A DNA stretch of 58,797 nucleotides, taken from positions 1-58,797 of IMG/VR virus record IMGVR_UViG_3300018420_000021, one strand, 5' to 3'. The DNA comes from a virus. A program made the position numbers and the translations under genes. The notes under the pieces are model-generated. The model saw nothing but the letters and a program-made list of their open reading frames with translations, ran no database searches and was not told where the DNA came from. This document shows positions 8,587 through 16,105 of the stretch, piece after piece (the first letter of the stretch is position 1; every line of letters starts with the position of its first letter).

Positions 8587-8636
8587 CTGCGAGTTCCGGC
8601 AAAAATCTCCATTCGGTAACCAGCGAGATCTCGCAG
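8587..8636 (+). other. structured intergenic RNA between gene 32 and uvsX
   Basis: CTGCGAG (8587-8593) can pair with CTCGCAG (8630-8636), enclosing a CCG/CGG pair. The right arm can instead fold locally (GCGA-GATC-TCGC, 8623-8634), so the two hairpins exclude each other. A short T run follows. It could be the gene 32 terminator, an RNA control element of uvsX, or both. Confidence 0.5.
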
Positions 8637-8662
8637 ATTCTTTTAATAAGGTAGGAAAAAAT

Positions 8663-9733
8663 ATGGCTAAACCATTTGACGTAAGTAAATTTCGTAAAGA
8701 TATTACAAAGTCAATCAACGGATTGACAATTGGTTTCCATGATCCAACAGATTGGATTTCAACAGGAAACTATGCACTAAATTATCTTGTCAGCGGAGAG
8801 TTTGACAAGGGAGTTCCAATGGGTAAGGTAACTGTATTTGCTGGCGAGAGCGGCGCAGGCAAAAGTTACTTTGTCTCCGGCAACATTGTTAAAAACGCAC
8901 AAGAGCAAGGTATCTTTGTTGTGCTAATTGACAGTGAGAACGCACTAGACGAAGCATGGCTACATGCACTAGGTGTTGACACAGACGAGAGCAAACTGCT
9001 AAAACTAAGCATGAGCATGATTGACGACGTTGCTAAAACTATTAGCACGTTCATGGCAGACTACAAGAGTATGACCGAAGAAGAACGACCTAAGGTATTG
9101 TTTGTTATTGATAGTTTAGGTATGTTGCTCACACCCACTGACGTAGATCAATTTGACAAAGGCGATCTAAAAGGTGATATGGGTCGTAAGCCTAAAGCAC
9201 TAACAGCATTGGTACGTAACTGTGTTAATATGTTTGGATCGCATAACGTTGGTATGGTATGTACTAACCATACATACGCATCACAAGATATGTTTGATCC
9301 AGATGATAAGATCTCAGGCGGACAAGGTTTCGTGTATGCATCAAGTATTGTTGTTGCTATGCGTAAGCTCAAACTCAAAGAAGATGAGGACGGCAACAAA
9401 GTAAGCGATGTGAATGGCATTCGTGCCGCTTGTAAAGTAATGAAAACTCGTTATGCAAAACCTTTTGAAGGTGTGCAGGTTAAAATTCCTTATGAAACAG
9501 GTATGAATCCTTACAGCGGTCTTGTAGACTTATTCGAGAAAAAAGGAATTCTTCAGAAAGACGGTAATAGGTTAAAATACATCTCGTCAACAGGTGAAGA
9601 AACCAAAGAGTATCGTAAAGCGTGGGAACGTAACGAAAACAGTTGTTTAGATTCCATAATGCAAAATTATCGAGAGCCTACCGTTCCGGAGGTAGATACT
9701 GAGCTAGAAGAGGCGTTTGAACAAGAGGTTTAA
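8663..9733 (+). CDS. uvsX: UvsX recombinase (RecA-like)
   Basis: 356 residues. Walker A is GESGAGKS at 61-68. Walker B is VLFVIDSLGML, and a CTNHTY segment matches the RecA/UvsX core. The C-terminus is acidic (ELEEAFEQE). It forms filaments on ssDNA and carries out strand exchange in recombination-dependent replication, together with gp32 and UvsY, both encoded next to it. AGGTAGGAAAAAAT precedes the ATG. Length is close to T4 UvsX (391) and its marine relatives. Confidence 0.95.
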   Translation: MAKPFDVSKFRKDITKSINGLTIGFHDPTDWISTGNYALNYLVSGEFDKGVPMGKVTVFAGESGAGKSYFVSGNIVKNAQEQGIFVVLIDSENALDEAWLHALGVDTDESKLLKLSMSMIDDVAKTISTFMADYKSMTEEERPKVLFVIDSLGMLLTPTDVDQFDKGDLKGDMGRKPKALTALVRNCVNMFGSHNVGMVCTNHTYASQDMFDPDDKISGGQGFVYASSIVVAMRKLKLKEDEDGNKVSDVNGIRAACKVMKTRYAKPFEGVQVKIPYETGMNPYSGLVDLFEKKGILQKDGNRLKYISSTGEETKEYRKAWERNENSCLDSIMQNYREPTVPEVDTELEEAFEQEV

Positions 9734-9734
9734 T

Positions 9735-9989
9735 ATGAGCGAAGTCGTAGACACGGAAAGTCTGGTAACAACATACACTATCTTAATCGATTATGTTCCA
9801 TCTGGTAATCGGCAAGGAGCCGCAGATCATTTAATGGGATTACTAGTTGATAGCATGGATGAGATTGAACTACAGGAACTAGTGAAAGCTATTAACTGTG
9901 ATTATCTAACCAATGCTTATAACGAGTATGATTTTGATGATTATGTAGATGACGAAGACGAAGACGAATGGAAATATGACGAAGAATGA
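9735..9989 (+). CDS. acidic protein between uvsX and uvsY
   Basis: 84 residues starting one base after uvsX, with GAGG ahead of the ATG. The C-terminal 25 residues are almost all Asp, Glu and Tyr. Very acidic small proteins can mimic DNA, but nothing here proves that. Part of the recombination operon. Confidence 0.65.
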   Translation: MSEVVDTESLVTTYTILIDYVPSGNRQGAADHLMGLLVDSMDEIELQELVKAINCDYLTNAYNEYDFDDYVDDEDEDEWKYDEE

Positions 9990-9992
9990 TTT

Positions 9993-10448
9993 ATGTGGTA
10001 TAATCGTGTAGTTAAAGACCTTGGTGAACTGCCTGCATTCATTGCATACTACGAAGCTGAACTTGAAAAAGCACGTAAAGATGCAAAGATATCAGGCATC
10101 ATTGAAATTAACTTAAAAGAGATGCCAGGAATAACCGAGCACCGTTTTAATCAACTACAAGAGATTGAAGCGGTGCTCGAGTTTCTCAACATACAACTTA
10201 GAAAAATTCGACGTAAACATTTCCAAAAATATCTAGAAGGATATGCTCGAGCGTTGAGTAGTAGAGACGCTGAAAAATATGTTGACGGCGAAGACGATGT
10301 TATTGATTTTGAAACCCTTATCAACGAAGTGAGCTTGTTGCGAAACAAGTGGTTAGGTATACACAAAGGATTGGATAACAAGCAATGGATGCTCGGACAT
10401 ATTGTAAAACTACGTACGGCGGGCATGGAAGATGTTACACTCCAATAG
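9993..10448 (+). CDS. uvsY: UvsY recombination mediator
   Basis: 151 residues, close to T4 UvsY (137). Helical, with basic clusters in the middle (QLRKIRRKHFQKYLEGYARAL) and the C-terminal DNKQWMLGHIVKLRTAGMED found in UvsY of marine T4-like phages. UvsY loads UvsX onto gp32-covered ssDNA. Its place right after uvsX supports the call. Confidence 0.85.
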   Translation: MWYNRVVKDLGELPAFIAYYEAELEKARKDAKISGIIEINLKEMPGITEHRFNQLQEIEAVLEFLNIQLRKIRRKHFQKYLEGYARALSSRDAEKYVDGEDDVIDFETLINEVSLLRNKWLGIHKGLDNKQWMLGHIVKLRTAGMEDVTLQ

Positions 10449-10728
10449 TATTAGAAAAAATTTAAATCGATGGGAAGCATTACGTGATGCTAAACCTAAA
10501 GCAGAATGGCAGGACATGTTTAAGCTACAACGTTGGCAAGCAGAACTAGACATGTATGCACTACAACTTAGACAACTCACGTTATTTGCAGATAACTTAA
10601 CTGAATACGATATCAAGCAATTAAATCAAGAGTTCAGTTCTAAATTAGATAATTATAGTAAACAAGTAACATTGGATATTCTCAAACATGGATCATTTTG
10701 TAAGCCCTCATCAAAGTCATCTGCATAG
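10432..10728 (+). CDS. helical protein of unknown function
   Basis: 98 residues, overlapping the end of uvsY by 17 bases and the next gene by 41. Sequence such as KLQRWQAELDMYALQLRQL suggests a coiled coil. The large overlaps on both sides argue for coupled translation. No family recognised. Confidence 0.5.
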   Translation: MLHSNSIRKNLNRWEALRDAKPKAEWQDMFKLQRWQAELDMYALQLRQLTLFADNLTEYDIKQLNQEFSSKLDNYSKQVTLDILKHGSFCKPSSKSSA

Positions 10729-11443
10729 TCTTAAAACACTTAATCAAATATATCAGTACGATAGTTTTCTTGACAGTATTAAAAACATTGCAGACTTTGG
10801 ATGCGGATCAGGATTAGACACTAATTGGTGGGCTACGCTTTCTACTAGAGATGATCCTCCTCAGCCTAGAAACTATAATGTAGCTTCTGTTGATATAGTA
10901 GACAAAGTAGACCCAAAAGTTAAAGAACTAAAAAATGTTAAACTAATAACCAACGACTTCGAAAAAGAAGGTGTTGTTGGCAATTCAATTGATTTGTTAT
11001 GGTGCCATGATGCGTTTCAATATGTAGTGAATCCATTACAAACTCTTTGTAACTGGAACAAGATGATGGTCAAAGATGGAATGTTAATCATCATTATGCC
11101 TCAGTATGCAGGATATGTCAACAACAAAGTTCATTTCCGCATATACAACGGAACACTATATCCACATAACATTGTTAATTTGATGTACATGCTAGCAGTA
11201 TGTGGCTTTGATTGTAATGATGCATTTTTTAAAGTAGAGGTACATGATTATGTTCCTTGGATTCATGCGGCAGTTTACAAAGCAGGAGACCCAATTGATC
11301 CTAAAACAAGTTTGTATCAACTAGCAGACATGCAGTTGTTAAATCCAAGTGCAACAAAAAGTTTGGATGCTAATGGATATATTAGACAAGAAGACTTAAT
11401 AACAAGTTGGTTTGACAAGGATTGGCACAGACACGTATTATGA
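10688..11443 (+). CDS. SAM-dependent methyltransferase-like protein
   Basis: 251 residues. Motif I is IADFGCGSGLDT (about 34-45), followed by an acidic residue at the end of strand 2 (SVDIVDK) and a motif IV-like LLWCHDAFQYV, a class I methyltransferase layout. A segment MVKDGMLIIIMP fits the strand after it. The substrate is unknown. It overlaps the downstream nucleotidyltransferase-cupin gene by ATGA, so a role in small-molecule or glycan modification is possible. Confidence 0.7.
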   Translation: MDHFVSPHQSHLHSLKTLNQIYQYDSFLDSIKNIADFGCGSGLDTNWWATLSTRDDPPQPRNYNVASVDIVDKVDPKVKELKNVKLITNDFEKEGVVGNSIDLLWCHDAFQYVVNPLQTLCNWNKMMVKDGMLIIIMPQYAGYVNNKVHFRIYNGTLYPHNIVNLMYMLAVCGFDCNDAFFKVEVHDYVPWIHAAVYKAGDPIDPKTSLYQLADMQLLNPSATKSLDANGYIRQEDLITSWFDKDWHRHVL

Positions 11444-12204
11444 AAGTATCACTAGTAACAGGTGGGTTTGATCCTATACATAGCGGTCATATCGAAATGA
11501 TACGTGCCGCTAGAGAATATGGCGAACAAGTTTGGGTTGGCGTAAACAGTGACGAATGGCTTGTTCGCAAAAAAGGTTTTGTGTTTATGCCCTTTCAAGA
11601 ACGGGTGTCTATTATAAAAGCACTGGCTGATGTAGATAAAGTTATTAGCTGGGACGATTCAGATGGAACAGCAAGTGGTGCAATCTTTAAAGCACTGAGT
11701 TTGGGTGCTAGTGAAGTAGCATTTTGTAACGGCGGCGATCGGTCTGACGTACAAGCTCTTCCTAAAGAAGAGCGGTTATGGGCATCGCATCCTAAGTGTG
11801 AACTTGTTTTTGGTGTTGGCGGCACTGACAAACGCAATAGTAGTAGCACACTAGTAGAAAACATACAAGCACCTAAAACCATGCGTCCGTGGGGTTATTA
11901 TAAGGTAGTTTTTGAATCAGAAGGTGTTAAAGTTAAAGAATTAGTAGTCGATCCGGGACAGAAATTATCTATGCAACGTCATACCAAGCGCAGTGAGTTT
12001 TGGATGGTATATAAAGGACATTGTGTAGTCAATACTCCAGATGAAAAGCAAGAGCCCACAGTTATGGGTCCTATGCAGAGTACGTTTATTCCCAACACAA
12101 TGTGGCATCAGTTAATGAATCCATTTCCTGAACCTTGTCATGTTGTTGAAATTCAATATGGGAAAGAATGTGTTGAAGAAGATATAGAAAGATGGGAAGA
12201 GTAA
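11440..12204 (+). CDS. cytidylyltransferase-like / cupin (mannose-6-phosphate isomerase type II-like) fusion
   Basis: The start is at MKVSLVTGG, overlapping the upstream stop (ATGA). Residues 1-140 form a nucleotidyltransferase with GGFDPIHSGH (HxGH at 14-17), as in glycerol-3-phosphate cytidylyltransferase and RfaE-like enzymes. From ~147 (RPWGYYKV) to the end is a cupin like the C-terminal domain of mannose-6-phosphate isomerase/GDP-mannose pyrophosphorylase, with QRHTKRSEFW and MWHQL metal-site segments. A cytidylyltransferase with this cupin is unusual. Together with the phosphomannomutase at 19678 it points to nucleotide-sugar synthesis. Confidence 0.72.
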   Translation: MKVSLVTGGFDPIHSGHIEMIRAAREYGEQVWVGVNSDEWLVRKKGFVFMPFQERVSIIKALADVDKVISWDDSDGTASGAIFKALSLGASEVAFCNGGDRSDVQALPKEERLWASHPKCELVFGVGGTDKRNSSSTLVENIQAPKTMRPWGYYKVVFESEGVKVKELVVDPGQKLSMQRHTKRSEFWMVYKGHCVVNTPDEKQEPTVMGPMQSTFIPNTMWHQLMNPFPEPCHVVEIQYGKECVEEDIERWEE

Positions 12205-12219
12205 TTACTACTCTTCCCA
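12193..12219. terminator. bidirectional terminator hairpin
   Basis: TGGGAAGAGTA-ATTAC-TACTCTTCCCA gives a perfect 11-bp stem between convergent genes. Neither side has a long T run, but the position fits a shared terminator. Confidence 0.65.
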
Positions 12220-12226
12220 ATAATTC

Positions 12227-12415
12227 TTAGTTAGATATATTCCAACGCTTAAGAAATTCTTTTTGTGTGTCTGGATCAAGTTGATGCCAATGCTGACGAA
12301 TAACATTCTGAGCATGCACTTCGCCCCAGGCTTCCATCTTAGCCCAAAACTTCTTACCAAAGCCTTTAAAAGGGTTGTCTAATGTGATTGTTTTGTCAAG
12401 TACTGTTACGGTCAT
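12227..12415 (-). CDS. small protein, 62 aa
   Basis: MTVTVLDKTITLDNPFKGFGKKFW. Basic and aromatic-rich. GAGGA lies ahead of the ATG in the 3' end of the upstream minus-strand gene, which it overlaps by four bases. No family recognised. Confidence 0.6.
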   Translation of the reverse strand: MTVTVLDKTITLDNPFKGFGKKFWAKMEAWGEVHAQNVIRQHWHQLDPDTQKEFLKRWNISN

Positions 12416-12606
12416 AGGTTTAATCCTCTTAATTTATTATTACCAAAATGGTTACCATAGCGAAGATTGTGAAGTCTGCGCTCTAGATCTGCATGATCTG
12501 TAGATTGTCCGAGATATTCTTCAATATCTCGAGCATTGTTAATACTTTCGAAGAAATTCGCCACTGCTCGTAACGGTAATGTCATCCAATATAGGATTGT
12601 ATTCAT
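12412..12606 (-). CDS. DUF3563-like small protein
   Basis: 64 residues from MNTILYWMTL; AGGAG lies ahead of this ATG, while a longer frame upstream has none. An N-terminal hydrophobic helix is followed by IEEYLGQSTDHADLERRLHNL, which matches the YLxxSxDxxDLExR pattern I associate with DUF3563, a short family in proteobacteria. Function unknown. Downstream of a ~150-base structured leader. Confidence 0.6.
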   Translation of the reverse strand: MNTILYWMTLPLRAVANFFESINNARDIEEYLGQSTDHADLERRLHNLRYGNHFGNNKLRGLNL

Positions 12607-12764
12607 TCTTTTTACTCCTGTATGTGTATGTGTGCTTGAGGAGAGCAATACCCCGGTCTCTTCCGGCGTCACCACGATACCTGTCTTTCAGTACCACTTG
12701 TAAGGCATGGGATATGCCCTAGTCTTTCCTAGTGCCACTCATTTTTTATGAGCTGAGGTCGCTC
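12607..12764 (-). ncRNA. candidate structured leader RNA with serial hairpins
   Basis: There is no gene here. Read on the minus strand, five short hairpins follow one another: CTCAT/ATGAG (12738-12752), CTAG-GAAAGA-CTAG (12719-12732), GGCAT/ATGCC (12704-12718), a seven-pair stem with AAAGA loop (12677-12697) and CCGG-AAGAGA-CCGG (12653-12666). Three loops are purine-rich and alike. A late box lies upstream at 12770-12777 and a ribosome site downstream. It could be a riboregulatory leader or an independent RNA. Confidence 0.45.
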
Positions 12765-12769
12765 AATGT

Positions 12770-12777
12770 TATTTATT
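12770..12777 (-). promoter_or_regulatory. late-promoter box AATAAATA
   Basis: AATAAATA on the minus strand places a predicted start near 12764, at the 5' end of the hairpin-rich leader. The stretch 12778-12941 holds no gene and no structure that I can support. Confidence 0.4.
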
Positions 12778-12941
12778 GTAGTAATGCCCAATTTACAACA
12801 GTTGTTTGGGAAAAACACTATTGCTATTTTAGCATTAATACACTAATCTGATAACAAATTGTTAACAGATATGCAATAATACGTGGTATTTACCTGTTGC
12901 ACTGCAAAATAATTTAAAGTTATAAAATGGCAAACTAACGG

Positions 12942-12970
12942 TTGACATCACTAAGTAAGTCTGCTATATT
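12942..12970 (+). promoter_or_regulatory. sigma70-like promoter for the tRNA cluster
   Basis: TTGACA, 17 bp, TATATT, with a predicted start ~10 bases before tRNA-Ser. It probably drives the whole run of tRNAs and small genes up to ~14 kb. Confidence 0.8.
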
Positions 12971-12986
12971 ATACAAACTAAACAAA

Positions 12987-13078
12987 GGTGAGGTGACTGA
13001 GAGGCCGAAAGTGGCAGATTGCTAATCTGTTGTACCTAGCAATGGGTACCCAGGGTTCGAATCCCTGTCTCACCGCCA
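12987..13078 (+). tRNA. tRNA-Ser (GCT)
   Basis: 92 bases with a long variable arm as expected for Ser. Acceptor GGTGAGG/TCTCACC, anticodon GCT, T loop TTCGAAT, discriminator G and encoded CCA. Confidence 0.93.
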
Positions 13079-13097
13079 CTCTAAAAAGGATATGTTA

Positions 13098-13289
13098 ATG
13101 AAGTTAATAGATAAGTTATCAAAGGTCGATGAAGATATCACCATCAGACAACTAGACAACGGTTTTGTATTTGAAGTCGGTGGTCGTGACGATGACGATG
13201 AATGGGCAACGGCAAAGATTGTGTGTAACGATCTTGCAACTGTTCAAAGTTTAGTTGAAGAAGCAACAAAGTTACCTCGCAATACCTAA
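13098..13289 (+). CDS. small phage protein, paralogue of 53048-53224
   Basis: 63 residues. The ATG at 13098 is preferred because AAGGA is seven bases upstream; an ATG at 13092 is too close. The pattern IRQLDNGFVFEVGGRDDDDEW also occurs, shortened, in the protein at 53048. Small proteins with this NGF...DDD pattern occur in marine T4-like phages. Function unknown. Confidence 0.6.
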   Translation: MKLIDKLSKVDEDITIRQLDNGFVFEVGGRDDDDEWATAKIVCNDLATVQSLVEEATKLPRNT

Positions 13290-13316
13290 TAACATTTAAG
13301 TTGGTACACAATATGT

Positions 13317-13393
13317 CTGCCCTTAGCTCAGCTGGATAGAGCAACAGCCTTCTAAGCTGTGGGTCAGAGGTTCGAATCCTCTAGGGCAGGCCA
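13317..13393 (+). tRNA. tRNA-Arg (TCT)
   Basis: 77 bases. Acceptor CTGCCCT/AGGGCAG, anticodon loop CTTCTAA, TTCGAAT T loop, discriminator G, encoded CCA. Confidence 0.93.
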
Positions 13394-13395
13394 CC

Positions 13396-13480
13396 GCCCA
13401 CGTGGTGAAATCGGTAAACACAAGGGACTTAAAATCCCTCGGCATCTGCCTTGTCAGTTCGAGTCTGACCGTGGGCACCA
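13396..13480 (+). tRNA. tRNA-Leu (TAA)
   Basis: Acceptor GCCCACG/CGTGGGC, anticodon TAA, long variable arm, encoded CCA. It starts two bases after tRNA-Arg. Confidence 0.93.
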
Positions 13481-13497
13481 ACTTAAAGGAGAATGGT

Positions 13498-13728
13498 ATG
13501 TGGATTGATGTAAATGAAAGATTGCCTAAAGTAGGCGAAAATGTTTGGTACTATTTCGAAATAGTAGGCATTCATAGAGGATGGTATGAAGGTATATACG
13601 TAGATGACTATGGTACTGAATATCCTGACATGCATGTATTTGCATGTGACTATGGATGGTTAACTGGTGATGTAACTCATTGGCATCCAGATCAAGATGA
13701 GGAGCCGGTATATCCGACTGTTCATTAA
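13498..13728 (+). CDS. DUF551-like small protein
   Basis: 76 residues from MWIDVNERLP, with AAAGGAG upstream. The W-I-x-V-x-E-R-L-P start and the VTHWHPDQDE end match DUF551, a family common in phages and prophages and of unknown function. It lies between tRNA genes in the same transcription unit. Confidence 0.75.
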   Translation: MWIDVNERLPKVGENVWYYFEIVGIHRGWYEGIYVDDYGTEYPDMHVFACDYGWLTGDVTHWHPDQDEEPVYPTVH

Positions 13729-13737
13729 GTTGTAGAC

Positions 13738-13813
13738 GACCCCTTCGTCTAGTGGTTTAGGACACCGCCCTTTCACGGCGGTAACACGGGTTCGAATCCC
13801 GTAGGGGTCACCA
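13738..13813 (+). tRNA. tRNA-Glu (TTC)
   Basis: Acceptor GACCCCT/AGGGGTC, anticodon loop CTTTCAC, T loop TTCGAAT, encoded CCA. Confidence 0.93.
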
Positions 13814-13814
13814 A

Positions 13815-13910
13815 GGTCCTGTAGTTTAATGGTAAAACACCCGCCTTATACGCGGTTAGATGTCTCCAGATTAGAGAGCGATCCCGGTTCGAATCCGGGC
13901 AGGACTACCA
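13815..13910 (+). tRNA. unusual tRNA: anticodon TAT (Ile-type) with a long variable arm
   Basis: 96 bases. Acceptor GGTCCTG/CAGGACT with a G1-T72 wobble, D stem GTTT/AAAC, anticodon stem with loop CTTATAC (anticodon 13847-13849), T stem CCCGG/CCGGG, discriminator A and CCA. The variable region is ~26 bases with a TCTC/GAGA stem. Such class II arms belong to Leu, Ser and Tyr tRNAs, none of which carries UAU. It would read AUA if charged with Ile. The charging amino acid is uncertain. Confidence 0.8.
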
Positions 13911-13925
13911 ACTTTTTGTATAACA

Positions 13926-14378
13926 ATGTTATCTAAACAAGATTATTCACATATCAATACAGCGTTTGAAATCGCTAAGAGCACCGAGCGTGTTCGCGGT
14001 AGTCGTATGGCAGCGGTTCTTGTACGCAAAAACAAGGTAGTAGGTGTGGGCTTCAATCATATGAAGTCGCATCCGTTTCAGACCAAGTATGCTCGGAATG
14101 AACACGCAATATTCTTTCATGCTGAAACGCATGCTATTAAGAATGCACTACAGTCACTTAACGTTGATGATTTAGAAAAGTGTACCTTATATATCGCACG
14201 AGCTCGTAAAGGTGATGGCAAAGATAAGCGCCATTGGGAATATGGTTCCAGCAAGCCTTGTACAGGTTGTGCTCGTTGTATCAATGAGTTTGGCATTCGT
14301 CGTGTAGTCTATACTGAAAACGGAAACGAAGTGGTCATGCTCGATAATTATGATCTAGATATTAAAGGTTATAAATGA
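13926..14378 (+). CDS. deoxycytidylate/cytidine deaminase-like protein
   Basis: 150 residues. The zinc-deaminase motifs HAE (FFHAETHAI) and PCxxC (KPCTGCARC) are present. It differs from the second deaminase at 45753 in its spacing and in a basic insert (RARKGDGKDKRHW) between the motifs. The substrate could be a cytidine nucleotide or a tRNA/DNA base; I cannot decide. No clear ribosome site. Confidence 0.75.
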   Translation: MLSKQDYSHINTAFEIAKSTERVRGSRMAAVLVRKNKVVGVGFNHMKSHPFQTKYARNEHAIFFHAETHAIKNALQSLNVDDLEKCTLYIARARKGDGKDKRHWEYGSSKPCTGCARCINEFGIRRVVYTENGNEVVMLDNYDLDIKGYK

Positions 14379-14382
14379 CTTT

Positions 14383-14390
14383 GATAAATA
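14383..14390 (+). promoter_or_regulatory. late-promoter box GATAAATA
   Basis: GATAAATA, then seven bases, then ATG at 14398. There is no Shine-Dalgarno sequence. The predicted start lies two bases before the ATG. Confidence 0.5.
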
Positions 14391-14397
14391 TGTTATC

Positions 14398-15954
14398 ATG
14401 AGATACTTAGATTTTAAATTACTACCAGAAACTAGAATGTATGTAGAAGCAAATTCTGAAGCCGAGACTGCTAAGAAGGATTTAACTACATTAGAAAAAG
14501 TACTCACCGATCTGCCAGCAGAACAGAGTCAAACCAAAGAAAATGTTATCGGCAAATTACAACAGATGTCATCAGCTGTACAGAATTTTATTTCTAAAAT
14601 AGTTGGACATCCTGTAAAAGAAGATAAACTTGATGATTCTATTGCAGGTCTAATAGACACTTTAAAACAACAAATACAACAAGTAGAAGATTCTGATATA
14701 GATGAATCTGCAAAATCAAAGTTTATTGCTCCTATTAGGCAAAATCTTGAAGCACTTACAGGTCAAGTAGAAAAACTTACTAAAGTAAAAGACCAAGCAG
14801 TTGCTACCGCTGAAGAAGCAAAAGCATTTGTTCAGCAAGTAAGTGGATACTTAGTTACTCTAGGAAATAAAGTACAAGGTTATACTGAATCTGACCTAGA
14901 ATCTTTATCAGGCAAAGAAAGAGCTTTAGCTAAATCTGCCGCAGTAAATGCTCAAAAATTTAGCAACACACTTAAACAGGCTTTGTTTGGTAAGATTGTT
15001 GATATTCAAGAACAAGGTATTAAACCAGACGATATCAAAACATTCTTGCAAGCATGCGTTGACGGTGAAGTTATTGATATGAAGCAATTAATTAATAACA
15101 GCACAGGAAACGTCAGAGACTTTGTAAAAGAACAGCACCTACGAATGTTTGATATATTCGTTAATCAGAATATATTCAGCTATAGTCCTGGGTCAACTTC
15201 TGGCAACATTGGCCCTGGAGAGATGGCACTTTCAATGATGGGTAACCCTGCAGAAAAAGGAAAAACTGGAGATCTACTAATTGATGGAAAAGAACTTGAA
15301 ATCAAAGCAGGCGGCGTTAAAGGATCTGGTGGCAGATTGAATAGTAAAGCGTTGACTAAACCTACTACAGGATGGAAAGTTTTTAGCAAACATATCTCAG
15401 AGATATTACAAAATGCACCTGACGAACCTCTAACCCGTGTGCCTAATGTAAAGACTGGCAAAGTAGTAACTATTACTAAAAGTCTAAAAGGATGGGATGG
15501 AAACTTCAAATCAGCTTCAGGTAAAACAGGTAGTGCTTATAACTTCTTACCAACGATTATTCCTTTGCTAAATTCAGAAGTACTAGGACCTTACAGTGAT
15601 AAACAAAAAACAACTGAGTTGTTTGTAGAATCGTTTAAGGCAATGACAGGCAACTGGGACCAACTAAAGATAGAAGGTACTACACCAGAAGCATTAATCG
15701 CTGATGCTGTTAAATCTGATGGTACTACAGAATTTGTTGACATGGCAAAAGCATGGGCTAGAATTGCATACGAAAGTTATCATTTAGCAGACGGTATAGA
15801 ATCGATTATGTTCTTACGTACAGATACTCTTAACTTTGTTATTGTGGATGACGGCACTGACTTTATAAGAAACTTTGGTAATCTTAAAGTCTCAGGTTTT
15901 GTTTGGAATGATGATCAGCAAAATCCAACACCTGGATTCCTGCCAGCTACATAG
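14398..15954 (+). CDS. coiled-coil protein with PD-(D/E)XK-like nuclease motif
   Basis: 518 residues. Residues ~15-230 are mainly coiled coil (TAKKDLTTLEKVL, LEKLTKVKDQAV). Around 290-303 the sequence GDLLIDGKELEIKAG has the D...ExK pattern of PD-(D/E)XK nucleases, followed by a Gly-rich GGVKGSGGRL. The C-terminal region (450-518) is a mixed alpha/beta part. A DNA-processing or virion-associated nuclease is possible, but the motif alone is weak evidence. The start follows directly on a late box. Confidence 0.55.
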   Translation: MRYLDFKLLPETRMYVEANSEAETAKKDLTTLEKVLTDLPAEQSQTKENVIGKLQQMSSAVQNFISKIVGHPVKEDKLDDSIAGLIDTLKQQIQQVEDSDIDESAKSKFIAPIRQNLEALTGQVEKLTKVKDQAVATAEEAKAFVQQVSGYLVTLGNKVQGYTESDLESLSGKERALAKSAAVNAQKFSNTLKQALFGKIVDIQEQGIKPDDIKTFLQACVDGEVIDMKQLINNSTGNVRDFVKEQHLRMFDIFVNQNIFSYSPGSTSGNIGPGEMALSMMGNPAEKGKTGDLLIDGKELEIKAGGVKGSGGRLNSKALTKPTTGWKVFSKHISEILQNAPDEPLTRVPNVKTGKVVTITKSLKGWDGNFKSASGKTGSAYNFLPTIIPLLNSEVLGPYSDKQKTTELFVESFKAMTGNWDQLKIEGTTPEALIADAVKSDGTTEFVDMAKAWARIAYESYHLADGIESIMFLRTDTLNFVIVDDGTDFIRNFGNLKVSGFVWNDDQQNPTPGFLPAT

Positions 15955-16099
15955 AATCTTTAATAATCACTTCCCACACAAGTAATACCCAAACAGGTAA
16001 CATCCATGCGAGTGCTAACAGTAAAACTCCGTTTGGATTTGACATGATTATACTATAGATGATTAGGGTCAATAGACCCAATGCTAATTTAGAATTCAT
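15947..16099 (-). CDS. small membrane protein, 50 aa
   Basis: Two hydrophobic stretches (LALGLLTLIIYSIIM and VLLLALAWMLPVWVLLVW) separated by SNPNG make a hairpin membrane protein. AAAGG lies upstream. It follows the next minus-strand gene by six bases and overlaps the convergent gene end by eight. Possibly a small holin- or spanin-type protein, but unproven. Confidence 0.6.
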   Translation of the reverse strand: MNSKLALGLLTLIIYSIIMSNPNGVLLLALAWMLPVWVLLVWEVIIKDSM

Positions 16100-16105
16100 A
16101 ATTAC

